A DNA stretch of 13,699 nt, taken from positions 1-13,699 of the forward strand of contig RQOI01000352.1 of the NCBI GenBank assembly GCA_003854995.1, in the 5' to 3' direction. Shown here in pieces: positions 1-7,599 of this stretch. Below the pieces are notes generated by a model that was given only the letters and a program-made list of their open reading frames with translations, was not told where the DNA came from and made no database searches. The position numbers and the translations under genes are program-made. This DNA is from Candidatus Zhuqueibacterota bacterium (GTDB lineage: Bacteria; Zhuqueibacterota; Zhuqueibacteria; Residuimicrobiales; Krinioviventaceae). Positions within the stretch are counted from its first letter, which is position 1, and the number at the start of each line of letters is the position of its first letter.

Positions 1-321
1 AAAAACGAGAAAAATTGATATTTTATGATTGCAGCGCGCGACAAGTCATTCGTCCCGAAATAAATTATTCCCTCTCGGCGTTTAAAAACTAGCACCTGGA
101 CGCGCGTAAAAGGCAAAGCAGCCATGGGGATACTCCACCATGACAGTGCACCTCATCATAGCGCTCGTGCAGCAACGTAAATGCTCCGCCGCATGACACT
201 CTGAGCGAGGAGCGAGTACGACGTGGGATTCATTTTTAAATGAGACGAAAGGCGGAAAACAGTAAGGACGCAGCTTGTCAAAAAGTTGGAGCAGTTCACA
301 TCATTTTTCAAGGAGGAACAC
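1..321. other. Leading intergenic stretch without a convincing gene
   Basis: I find no supported gene here. On the + strand, two frames stop within the first 30 bases. The third stays open only to about base 92 and codes for fewer than 30 residues with nothing recognisable. On the - strand, an ATG at 125 (reading leftwards) is preceded by a GGAG-like sequence at a plausible distance and stays open to the window edge. It would encode only about 41 visible residues, so it could be the start of a gene leaving the window or chance. A short AT-rich inverted repeat (TCATTT/AAATGA) lies near 230-243. The leader of the next gene ends with a strong ribosome binding site at 311-315. No clear sigma-70-like promoter stands out. 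Confidence 0.5.
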
Positions 322-1119
322 ATGGTTAAAAAATTCACCCTCGCGCTCTTCAGTGTCATCGTCATCAGCAGCGTCGGCTTGACAAAAGACAGGACGGACG
401 ATGTTCATCTTTTTCAGAGTTTTTATCGCGACGCCACCATCGCCTCGAATCCATATGGTGAAGCTTTTGCAAACTATGGCAGCTATGAGTATGGCAGTGC
501 GTTCGCCATGGGCGTTCAGGGAGGGTTTGGCGTCACACCGGCCCTCGAGCTCAACGGAAACCTCGGCTATTCGAGCTTTAGTCCCGAACACGGTGATGGC
601 GTCTCCGGGCTCACCGATCTGACCGTCGCCGGCCGCTATCTCCTCCATGACGATGACGGCCTGCGAATTGCAGCCGGCGGCTTGTTGACCGCGCCCATCG
701 GTGCTGAGGAAGCCGGTTACGGCAAACTGAATTTCGGCGCTTTTGGCGCAACTCGATATACATTGCCAAACGCCATGGTCATCACTGGAACGATCGGACT
801 CGATTTTTACGAGACGATAACATACACCGACTATAGTTTCGATTTTGTCAATGGTGAATATTCTTTTGTTGAACCGGAAGAAAAAACTGAGTATAAAAAC
901 TCGCTGGTTTTGGCCGGTGGCTTGATCTATCCGCAGAGCGATCAGCTTGCCATCATCGGCGAGATCTTGTTCAAAACCGATGTGGACTATGGCATGCTCA
1001 GCGCCGGCGTCGATTATCGGCTGCAAGCGAATGGTCACGTCCGCGGCGCAGTAGGCTTTGGCCTCGACGATGGCGCGCCGGACCTCTTGCTCATGCTCGG
1101 CTACCTCATGTCGTTCTGA
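322..1119 (+). CDS. Small outer-membrane beta-barrel protein (porin/transporter-like), unnamed
   Basis: The product is 265 residues. ATG 322 is chosen because AGGAGG (311-316) lies just upstream; the frame extends to a TTG at 286, but that codon has no such support. The N-terminus is signal-peptide-like: MVKK followed by a hydrophobic run (residues 5-18, LALFSVIVISSVG). The mature part has many alternating hydrophobic/polar strands rich in Gly, Tyr and Phe (for example the stretch around GGFGVTPALELNG and the final LLLMLGYLMSF). It ends in phenylalanine, the usual C-terminal signature for insertion by the Bam machinery. The size fits a small 8-12-stranded barrel. The pattern resembles generic outer-membrane transporter families, but I recognise no specific family or substrate. 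It appears to be a single-gene unit closed by the hairpin at 1178-1213. The barrel assignment is fairly secure; the function is unknown. Confidence 0.8.
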   Translation: MVKKFTLALFSVIVISSVGLTKDRTDDVHLFQSFYRDATIASNPYGEAFANYGSYEYGSAFAMGVQGGFGVTPALELNGNLGYSSFSPEHGDGVSGLTDLTVAGRYLLHDDDGLRIAAGGLLTAPIGAEEAGYGKLNFGAFGATRYTLPNAMVITGTIGLDFYETITYTDYSFDFVNGEYSFVEPEEKTEYKNSLVLAGGLIYPQSDQLAIIGEILFKTDVDYGMLSAGVDYRLQANGHVRGAVGFGLDDGAPDLLLMLGYLMSF

Positions 1120-1177
1120 TCTTTTTCAGCCCCGACGATTTTGCGATCGCAGGCATTGTCAGATATCAACCGATGAG

Positions 1178-1213
1178 GAGTGTCACCCCATTCGCACTAT
1201 TGGGGTGACACTC
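1178..1213. terminator. Perfect 13-bp inverted repeat, probable transcription terminator or 5' hairpin
   Basis: GAGTGTCACCCCA (1178-1190) and its exact reverse complement (1201-1213) flank a 10-base loop; a G-U pair could extend the stem by one. It lies 58 bases after the stop of the barrel-protein gene and 96 bases before the next start, both on the + strand. A stem this stable after a stop codon suggests termination. The following bases (TCTTCTGTG) are only mildly T-rich, so it is not a textbook intrinsic terminator. It could instead be an operator, an mRNA-stabilising hairpin, or a copy of a dispersed genomic repeat. Confidence 0.55.
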
Positions 1214-1309
1214 TCTTCTGTGCGCTAATTCTCACCCGCTGCTGGTCTTGTGTTTTACGATAAAATTCAATAGATTGAACGCGATTCGAAACCGCAAGGC
1301 ATATAGAGC

Positions 1310-2500
1310 ATGACAGATCCAAAGACCTTTTATCGCGAACTCGATGCGCTGCTGGCGACCATTCGCCTCGAACCGTCAGAAGGCGATCTGATTCCGCACG
1401 TCGTCGACATTCTCGAAAAAACTTTTGCCATCCCACTGAACATTCAAAAGGGCCGCATCTATGAGCAGAGAGGTCAGGACTTTATTCTCACCTATCCGGC
1501 CGGACCGCATGCTGAGTGGAAAAAGTCTTTCAGCGCTGAATCAGAGACCATCCGTTTGGCCGCCCTGCATCGCAGCTATATCTACGACCAGCCGGAATTG
1601 AACCAATCGTTTTTCAACAAGCCGCAGCAGCCCGCCCAGCAGGCGGCCATCTGGGTGCACAACCAGGAAGAGCACTGGATGATCGTCTTCCAGCTCGCGG
1701 CCGGTTGGGTGCGAGAGGAAGTCAGCCTCTTTCTCAATGCGGTCCGCACGTCGCTGAACTATCGCCTGTTCACCGATGTGATCGGCGGCCATCTGGAACA
1801 GGCGGTGAAAATACAAAAGAGCCTGCTGCCAAAACAGTCGCCGAAAATTCGCGGCTATGATATCTACGGACACTCTGAACCAGCAGAGCTCGTCGGCGGC
1901 GATTTCTACGATTACCATGATTATGAGGACGGCTCATTCAGCTTCAGCATCGGCGACGCCAGCGGTCACGGCATCCCGGCAGCGCTTCTCGTTCGCGATG
2001 TGGTCATTGGTCTGCGCATGGGCCTGGCCAAGGAGCTGCGCCTCATCCATACGCTGCAAAAGCTCAACAGCGTCATTCAACGCAGCACCTTCTCGACCAA
2101 TTTCGTCTCGCTCTTCATCGGCGAGATAGAAAGCGACGGCCATCTCTTTTACGCGAACGCCGGCCATCCGGCGCCCATTCTCGTCACGCCCAAAGGCCAT
2201 CATGAACTGGAGGCGACCGGCATCACCCTCGGTTTTTTACCCGAAATTAATATCTCGAGATCCCATATTCACATTCCACGCGACAGCGTACTTGTGATGG
2301 TCACCGACGGCATCATCGAGCGACAGGCCGAGAATGAGGAGCAATACGATGCGCGGCTGCAAAAGAGCGTGATGGAAAATCGACAAAAGAGCGCTAAAAA
2401 GATTTGTGATCTCATCTTTGAGGATGCCTTCATCTTTGGCAATCGGACAAAGTGGAAGGATGATGCGACGGTTGTGGTCATCAAGCGATTGAATGATTGA
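1310..2500 (+). CDS. SpoIIE/RsbU-type PP2C serine/threonine phosphatase with N-terminal GAF-like region
   Basis: The product is 396 residues. The C-terminal half (about 165-395) is a SpoIIE-type PPM phosphatase domain. The linker motif IQKSLLPKQ (residues 168-176) is typical of RsbU-like proteins. It is followed by GGDFYDY (196-202, metal-binding Asp198), GDASGHG (215-221, Asp216), NAGHPAP (283-289), VTDGIIE (331-337, Asp333) and WKDDATVVV (382-390, Asp384/385), so all expected metal-binding acidic positions are present. Residues 1-150 have no transmembrane segment and look like a GAF-type sensory domain, but no ligand residues can be read. Family members dephosphorylate anti-anti-sigma (STAS) proteins in partner-switching systems. 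No STAS or kinase partner is encoded nearby, so the target is unknown. The start has only a weak purine-rich site (AAGG, 1296-1299). The gene converges with the next one across 44 bases. Confidence 0.9.
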   Translation: MTDPKTFYRELDALLATIRLEPSEGDLIPHVVDILEKTFAIPLNIQKGRIYEQRGQDFILTYPAGPHAEWKKSFSAESETIRLAALHRSYIYDQPELNQSFFNKPQQPAQQAAIWVHNQEEHWMIVFQLAAGWVREEVSLFLNAVRTSLNYRLFTDVIGGHLEQAVKIQKSLLPKQSPKIRGYDIYGHSEPAELVGGDFYDYHDYEDGSFSFSIGDASGHGIPAALLVRDVVIGLRMGLAKELRLIHTLQKLNSVIQRSTFSTNFVSLFIGEIESDGHLFYANAGHPAPILVTPKGHHELEATGITLGFLPEINISRSHIHIPRDSVLVMVTDGIIERQAENEEQYDARLQKSVMENRQKSAKKICDLIFEDAFIFGNRTKWKDDATVVVIKRLND

Positions 2501-2544
2501 CAGCTCATCATTGCAAGCAGGCGGTTTTGCGATCGGGCAGATAT

Positions 2545-3990
2545 TCATTGCGGCTTGAGATCAATGACCGTGATCTCCGGCCGGCAGAAGAACCTGATCG
2601 GCAGCAGCACTGTGCCGATGCCGCGATTGATATAGAGCAGGGTGTGGTCAAATTGAAAGAGACCCTGAGTGTATCTTCGGCCGAGCTTGATGCTGCTGAA
2701 AACAGCTCCCCAGAATGGCAACTGCACCTGCCCGCCATGCGTGTGGCCGCTCAGTTGCAGATCAATTCTTGCTCTATCCGCCCATAGCACCATATCGGGG
2801 CTGTGCGCGAGCAGGATTGCAAAATCAGAATCCGGAATGGCCTGGGTGAGCCAGGGCAGAGCGCTCGCCTCGTGATTATAGGTCACCCAGCCCATGGCAT
2901 CGCCATCCTCAAAATCCTCGTACAGCAGTGTGTCTCCATTGGCGTTGATGACGCAGAGATCATCGAACTGATGCAGGCCCTGGCCGCGGCTCCAGAGCCC
3001 GACCGTCCCGCATGTAAATCGACGCGTCGTATCCACTGCATCCGCCTGCCACGCGGTCGGCTCCTCAGCGCCGTCCGGCCACAGCCGCGCCCGTATATGA
3101 ATGCCGCGCGCGCTCGAATGACAGTGAATCTTGAATCGGCACCACTGTCCTGGCTGCATGACAAAAGAGAATTCCGCGATTCCCGCCGGCATCCCAGCGC
3201 CGTGCGGCGACAAGACGAACCTTTGCCGCCTGGCCATGTAGCGCAGGCGATAAAAACGATCAAACCCCGTATCCAATTCGGAATAAAAGGTGACGCCAAT
3301 GCCACCCTCGGCCGAATTCGGCTGGCGAAATCTGCCGCTATAGGTGTAATCCCGCCAGGCCGTCCTGTCGTCTCGAATCAGACGATGGCAGAAAGAATTA
3401 TCGACAGAAGAAGCGGACTCGAGGCAATATCCGGTCTCGTGCGGACGAACGGAAAAGTCAGCGATCTCGGACTCGTCGAATCCCGGGAAATCAACGCCCA
3501 GGAGATGAATGCGCCGGCGCACGCGCAGGCTTTTATTTGTCAGCATGGTCACATTCGTCGCCCGCATGCGGGTGAGAAAGACATCACTCACTTCTTTATC
3601 GTCGCTGAAATCGTTGTTGCCGCGACAGGCAAAAATGCCGATGGCGGCGCTGAGCTGATTCAGAAAAGCGTCGATCTGATCGATATTCGCCGGCAATTTT
3701 TCAAAGCTGTTGCGGCCTTCAAACACGTTGCGATTTTTGAAGAAATCGCCGGTGATGGCGATGATGTCGGGATGCAAAGAATTGACAATTTGCGCGACCT
3801 TACTCTCATAGTCGGTGATCGTGTCGATATGCAAATCCGAGATCTGCACGATCCTTAGACCGTCAAAGCCAGCCGGCAATTTGAGTTCGATCTCTTCGAT
3901 CTGGACATTTTCGCGCTCAATCAAAATTCCATAGCCAATGCACAGCACTGCTGCCATCAATAATAGTGTGCAAGTCAGTAGTAATTTCAT
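2545..3990 (-). CDS. Membrane-anchored YkuE-like metallophosphoesterase with inserted LamG/concanavalin-like domain
   Basis: The product is 481 residues; ordinary YkuE-like enzymes are about 280-300. Residues 3-22 form a hydrophobic anchor or uncleaved signal. Calcineurin-type metallophosphoesterase motifs appear in order: SDLHID (Asp52, His54), GDFF (Asp82), RGNND (Asn125, Asp127), LLAHSPD (His396) and SGHTHGG (His416, His418). The catalytic core therefore looks complete, except that the usual GNHD is GNND, losing the conserved His. Between LLGVDFPGF (163-171) and WLTQAIPDS (380-388) lie about 200 extra residues. These resemble the beta-sandwich of LamG/DUF1080-type proteins: WRDYTYSGRFR (212-222), EGGIGVTFYS (228-237), GQWCRFKIH (281-289) and GTVGLWSRGQGLHQFDD (328-344). 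The catalytic domain probably faces outside the cytoplasm. Relatives cleave phosphoesters or pyrophosphates, including lipid-linked ones; the substrate here is unknown. The ribosome binding site is weak. Confidence 0.88.
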   Translation of the reverse strand: MKLLLTCTLLLMAAVLCIGYGILIERENVQIEEIELKLPAGFDGLRIVQISDLHIDTITDYESKVAQIVNSLHPDIIAITGDFFKNRNVFEGRNSFEKLPANIDQIDAFLNQLSAAIGIFACRGNNDFSDDKEVSDVFLTRMRATNVTMLTNKSLRVRRRIHLLGVDFPGFDESEIADFSVRPHETGYCLESASSVDNSFCHRLIRDDRTAWRDYTYSGRFRQPNSAEGGIGVTFYSELDTGFDRFYRLRYMARRQRFVLSPHGAGMPAGIAEFSFVMQPGQWCRFKIHCHSSARGIHIRARLWPDGAEEPTAWQADAVDTTRRFTCGTVGLWSRGQGLHQFDDLCVINANGDTLLYEDFEDGDAMGWVTYNHEASALPWLTQAIPDSDFAILLAHSPDMVLWADRARIDLQLSGHTHGGQVQLPFWGAVFSSIKLGRRYTQGLFQFDHTLLYINRGIGTVLLPIRFFCRPEITVIDLKPQ

Positions 3991-4019
3991 CTCATTTATC
4001 TCGGTTGATGGATGACCTT

Positions 4020-4048
4020 ATAATACACATGCCATCAAAGTTTTGCAA
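4020..4048 (-). promoter_or_regulatory. Candidate sigma-70-like promoter for the metallophosphoesterase gene
   Basis: Read on the - strand, TTGCAA (4043-4048) is followed after 17 bases by TATTAT (4020-4025), a five-of-six match to the -10 consensus. It sits about 30 bases upstream of the ATG at 3990. The same AT-rich patch contains a perfect TATAAT on the + strand (4019-4024) that could serve zwf, although its -35 region is poor. The 180-base divergent spacer could therefore hold overlapping promoters. This is a consensus match only, and the host's promoter rules are unknown. Confidence 0.35.
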
Positions 4049-4170
4049 CTAAAAAGAACAGCGTCGCTGAAAGAATCAGATGCATCAGAGCAAATACATC
4101 ATCGCCTGACCGGAATTATCGCCGGCGTGCGGTTGTTAACAGAACAGTCCAATACGAAAAGAAAGCAGTT

Positions 4171-5700
4171 ATGGCCGACAGAAAAAATCCATTGCGCGAC
4201 GGCGCCCGGCTCAAGCGTACGCCGCAAGCCAGCACCGTTGTCATTTTCGGCGCAACCGGCGACCTCACCAAGCGCAAGCTGGTGCCGTCGCTCTACAGCC
4301 TGCATGTTGAAGGACTGTTGCCGCAGGATTTCAAGATCATCGCCTTTGCGCGCCGCGACAAGAATGACGAGATATTTCGAAATGATATGCGGGAGGCGCT
4401 GCAACAACATGCCGGCGATATCGGCAACAGCACGAGAATGAATCAATTTCTATCTCTCATTCATTATCACCGCGGCGATTTCAACCAGACCGAGCCGTAC
4501 GTTGAATTGGCGCGCAGTTTGGAAAAACTGAAAAGTGAACGCGGCATCACCGGTAACAGGCTCTTTTATCTTGCCACGCCGCCGTCAACCTATGACGCGA
4601 TCATTGAAAATCTGGGCGCGGCAAAATTGAACAAGAGCACGTCCGGCTGGACGCGCATCATCATTGAAAAGCCGTTTGGCCGCGATCTGCGGACAGCCAT
4701 TGAACTGAACAACGTGGTCGAGAGAGTTTTTGCCGAGGATCAGATTTATCGCATCGATCATTATCTCGGCAAAGAGACGGTGCAAAACATCCTCGTGTTC
4801 CGCTTTGCTAATGGCATCTTTGAACCCATCTGGAATCGCCGCTATATCGATCATGTTCAGATCACGGTGGCGGAAACTTTGGGCGTAGAGGGTCGTGGCA
4901 ATTTTTATGAAGAGACCGGCATCACGCGCGACATTGTGCAGAACCATGCTCTGCAGCTTTTTTGCCTCTTTGCCATGGAACCACCCGCGGCCATTGATTC
5001 GAGTGCCGTGCGCAATGAAAAAGTCAAGGTTCTGCAAGCGGTCAAGCAGTTTCGCGAACGTGACGTCGACGACATGGTCGTGCGCGGGCAATACGCCGCC
5101 GGATCACTCATGGGGCGCCGCTTGCCGAGCTATAAGGAAGAAGAGGGAGTGGCGCCCGACTCTGCTACCGAGACCTACTTTGCCGCCAAATTCTTCATCG
5201 ATAACTGGCGATGGGCGGATGTCCCAATTTATATTCGCACCGGCAAACGCTTGCCAAAACGGGTGACGGAAATTGCCATCTATTTCAAAAACGCCCCGCT
5301 GCAGATGTTCAGCGAAAAAGCACGTTCTCAAGTAGGATCGAACGTCCTCGCCCTGCGCATCCAGCCGGACGAGGGCATCTCCCTGCGCTTCGACTCCAAA
5401 GTTCCAGGACCATCCAGCTTTATTCGTCCCGTGACCATGGATTTTCGTTATGGCACGAGCTTTGGTCAAACGCCGCCAGACGCCTACGAACGACTGCTTC
5501 TGGATGCGCTGCTCGGCGATTCAACGCTCTTCACTCGCTCCGACGAGAACCAGATGGCCTGGAGGCTGCTCGATCCGCTGTTCAAACGCTGGGAACAGCT
5601 CGGCAAAATAGAATTACCACAATATCAGATCGGCACCTGGGGACCCGCGCAAGCGGATGGCCTGTTGCGCAATGATCAACGCGAATGGAGGCGACTGTGA
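4171..5700 (+). CDS. zwf: Glucose-6-phosphate 1-dehydrogenase
   Basis: The product is 509 residues, the normal length for this enzyme. It oxidises glucose 6-phosphate to 6-phosphogluconolactone with NAD(P)+ in the cytoplasm, the entry step of the oxidative pentose phosphate pathway. The nucleotide-binding motif is FGATGDLTKRKL (26-37), followed by EKPFG (166-170). The active-site signature RIDHYLGKE (194-202) is complete, including the lysine of HYLGK. The catalytic histidine lies in QNHALQ (257-262). The C-terminal substrate region includes IRTGKRLPKR (355-364). The start at 4171 is preceded by the purine-rich GAAAG. It is the first gene of zwf-opcA-pgl: its TGA overlaps the GTG start of opcA by four bases. 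NADP versus NAD preference cannot be read reliably from sequence alone. Identification is very secure. Confidence 0.97.
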   Translation: MADRKNPLRDGARLKRTPQASTVVIFGATGDLTKRKLVPSLYSLHVEGLLPQDFKIIAFARRDKNDEIFRNDMREALQQHAGDIGNSTRMNQFLSLIHYHRGDFNQTEPYVELARSLEKLKSERGITGNRLFYLATPPSTYDAIIENLGAAKLNKSTSGWTRIIIEKPFGRDLRTAIELNNVVERVFAEDQIYRIDHYLGKETVQNILVFRFANGIFEPIWNRRYIDHVQITVAETLGVEGRGNFYEETGITRDIVQNHALQLFCLFAMEPPAAIDSSAVRNEKVKVLQAVKQFRERDVDDMVVRGQYAAGSLMGRRLPSYKEEEGVAPDSATETYFAAKFFIDNWRWADVPIYIRTGKRLPKRVTEIAIYFKNAPLQMFSEKARSQVGSNVLALRIQPDEGISLRFDSKVPGPSSFIRPVTMDFRYGTSFGQTPPDAYERLLLDALLGDSTLFTRSDENQMAWRLLDPLFKRWEQLGKIELPQYQIGTWGPAQADGLLRNDQREWRRL

Positions 5701-6794
5701 GTCTCGTGACATTCGGCGAAAAAATAGCGCTCGACAAGATCGAGGCCGCTTTCCAAAACTTTTGGCGGGAAACCAGTGACGCCGGCAGCAGCGAAGCGGT
5801 CTTGAAAGCGGCAACGTTGAATTTGATCATCATTCTCGACGACAAGACACTGTACGACGAGCTGCTCGCCGGCTTGCAGCAGATCATTGCCGATCATCCG
5901 GGACGCATTGTCATCGTCTATCTCAATCCCGAGAGTGATCTGACGGACATCGAGGCGCACATCTCAGCCTATTCGCAGAAAACAAAAGAACAGACGCAAA
6001 TTTCAGCCGAGGTGGTCATTCTCGAGACCAGCCATGCCGGCTCGACGCATTTGGCAGGGACGATCTTACCGTTGCTGCTCCCCGATCTGCCCGTCTATTT
6101 GTGGTGTCCCTCCTATGCTGCGTTGATGAATCCGCATGTCAGGATACTCTTTCAATTCATTGATCGCCTCATCGTGAGCACGCCGAGCGAGTATGATAGC
6201 CCCCAGCAGATGGCGGCAATGATCGACACCCTTCTGGCGCTCGATCGAGAGTGCAAAATCAGCGATATGAGCTGGTCGCGTCTCACTGACTGGCGCGAGG
6301 CCGTCGCGCAATTTTTTGACGTGCAGGAGAATTTGAAATATCTCGGCCTGCTGGATGAGGTGGAAATAACTTGTGCCGGCGACAAGCTCTCGAACGATGC
6401 ATTGTTGATGGCCGGCTGGATGGCCTCCAGTCTAAAGTCCGCCGCCCATGCAGCCGCCATTCAGGACGATTCGACGATCTATTTTGGCCGCCATCAGCTG
6501 TCAATCAAAATACGCAAAAAGAGCATCAACGGGCGATCGGGTATTCGTAAAATAAAGCTTTATGCTGAGGAAGACGAAAAAGCGGTGATATTCACGGCCA
6601 TGGCCATACCCGACGAGTGCATCCAGACAATCCTGCAAAAGGGCGGTTCGCAAGTTACGCGATATCTTTATTGCAAAGGCCAGAAAAAGAACATCGAATT
6701 ACTCTGCGCTGAACTCGATTTTCTTCAACAGGATCAAATCTATCTCAACACATGTCGCATCATCTCAGAGCACCTGCATGAAAACAACAGTTAA
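5697..6794 (+). CDS. opcA: OpcA-like glucose-6-phosphate dehydrogenase assembly/activator protein
   Basis: OpcA proteins bind Zwf and promote its oligomerisation and activity; they are best known from cyanobacteria and actinobacteria. The assignment rests on overall resemblance plus position directly after zwf and before pgl. Family-like segments are LNLIIILDDK, the central LPLLLPDLPVYLWCP (about 124-138), RLIVST, and the C-terminal MAGWMASSL region. I prefer GTG 5697 (365 residues): GGAGG at 5687-5691 sits five bases upstream and gives the classic GTGA stop/start overlap with zwf. ATG 5685 is in frame and would add four residues, but no ribosome binding site precedes it. The 3' end overlaps pgl by 17 bases. 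At least six cysteines are present; OpcA is redox-controlled in cyanobacteria, but whether that applies here is unknown. Confidence 0.88.
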   Translation: MSLVTFGEKIALDKIEAAFQNFWRETSDAGSSEAVLKAATLNLIIILDDKTLYDELLAGLQQIIADHPGRIVIVYLNPESDLTDIEAHISAYSQKTKEQTQISAEVVILETSHAGSTHLAGTILPLLLPDLPVYLWCPSYAALMNPHVRILFQFIDRLIVSTPSEYDSPQQMAAMIDTLLALDRECKISDMSWSRLTDWREAVAQFFDVQENLKYLGLLDEVEITCAGDKLSNDALLMAGWMASSLKSAAHAAAIQDDSTIYFGRHQLSIKIRKKSINGRSGIRKIKLYAEEDEKAVIFTAMAIPDECIQTILQKGGSQVTRYLYCKGQKKNIELLCAELDFLQQDQIYLNTCRIISEHLHENNS

Positions 6795-7503
6795 AATCCT
6801 GGATGACAGGGAAAGCCTCGGCATCTATGCCGCCGATCTGTTCCTGGAACTTTCCGAAAAATATATCCGACAGAACGGCAAATTCACGGTGGCGTTGGCC
6901 GGAGGCTCTACTCCCAAAGCCCTTTACAGAAACCTGGTCAATCTTTACGCCGAGGATATCCACTGGAGCTATATCGATTTCTTCTGGAGCGATGAACGCT
7001 ATGTCGCGTTCGACCATCCGGACAGCAATGGCGGCATGGCCTATGCGCACCTGCTGTCCCCGCTGGGGATAGCAAAGCAGCATTATTTCCCGGTGCCGAC
7101 ATCTTATAAACAGCCGCCGCAAGCGGCCATGGAGTATGAAGAGACGATTCGGCATCATTTCAATGCGCCGACGGGCATACCGACGTTTGACCTCATTTTT
7201 CTTGGCATGGGCGGCGACGGGCACACGGCCTCTCTCTTTCCCGGCAGCAAAGCGCTGCTGGAAACGCGCCGTCTGGTGGTGGCGAATTGGGTCGATGCGT
7301 TACGTTCATGGCGCATCACCTTCACCTATCCCCTGCTGAATGGCGGCAAACACGTCATTTTTCTGGTCAGTGGCAGCGACAAAGCGGCCGTCATCAAGGG
7401 GATTCACAAAGATGGCCTTCGACACCATCCGGCCGCGCAGGTTCAACCATCGCATGGCGAGCTCCACTGGCTGATCGATGCGTCCGCCGGCAGCGAACTG
7501 TAG
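6778..7503 (+). CDS. pgl: 6-phosphogluconolactonase
   Basis: The product is 241 residues, the usual length of the DevB/Pgl family within the glucosamine-6-phosphate isomerase superfamily. It hydrolyses 6-phosphogluconolactone to 6-phosphogluconate, the step after Zwf. Diagnostic segments are ALAGGSTPKALY (39-50), DFFWSDERYV (67-76) and the signature FLGMGGDGHTASLFPGS (141-157), followed by LVSGSDKA (206-213). The start overlaps the last 17 bases of opcA, with no strong ribosome binding site of its own, which suggests translational coupling. The third oxidative enzyme, 6-phosphogluconate dehydrogenase, is not in the window. Identification is secure. Confidence 0.95.
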   Translation: MKTTVKILDDRESLGIYAADLFLELSEKYIRQNGKFTVALAGGSTPKALYRNLVNLYAEDIHWSYIDFFWSDERYVAFDHPDSNGGMAYAHLLSPLGIAKQHYFPVPTSYKQPPQAAMEYEETIRHHFNAPTGIPTFDLIFLGMGGDGHTASLFPGSKALLETRRLVVANWVDALRSWRITFTYPLLNGGKHVIFLVSGSDKAAVIKGIHKDGLRHHPAAQVQPSHGELHWLIDASAGSEL

Positions 7504-7599
7504 CATTTATCTCTTCCGTTTTACGTGCGCTGTGCTTACATTTTAGTTTTAGCCGACTGCAAGCAGTATAAATCACAAGAAAACCAAGCTGAGATATGT

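Noticed and set aside
301..1038. A 245-residue open frame on the - strand opposite the first beta-barrel gene
   Set aside because: The + strand has a strong ribosome binding site, signal peptide and C-terminal Phe. The antisense product has no recognisable features.
2803..3858. A 351-residue open frame on the + strand
   Set aside because: It lies wholly antisense to the metallophosphoesterase, whose catalytic motifs are unmistakable. Its translation is low-quality, Arg/Ala-rich sequence with no domain, so it is a shadow of codon bias.
7525..7599. Upstream extension of the serine acetyltransferase
   Set aside because: The 25 added residues do not resemble a SAT N-terminus and begin at a GTG with no ribosome binding site. 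ATG 7600 starts a normal domain.
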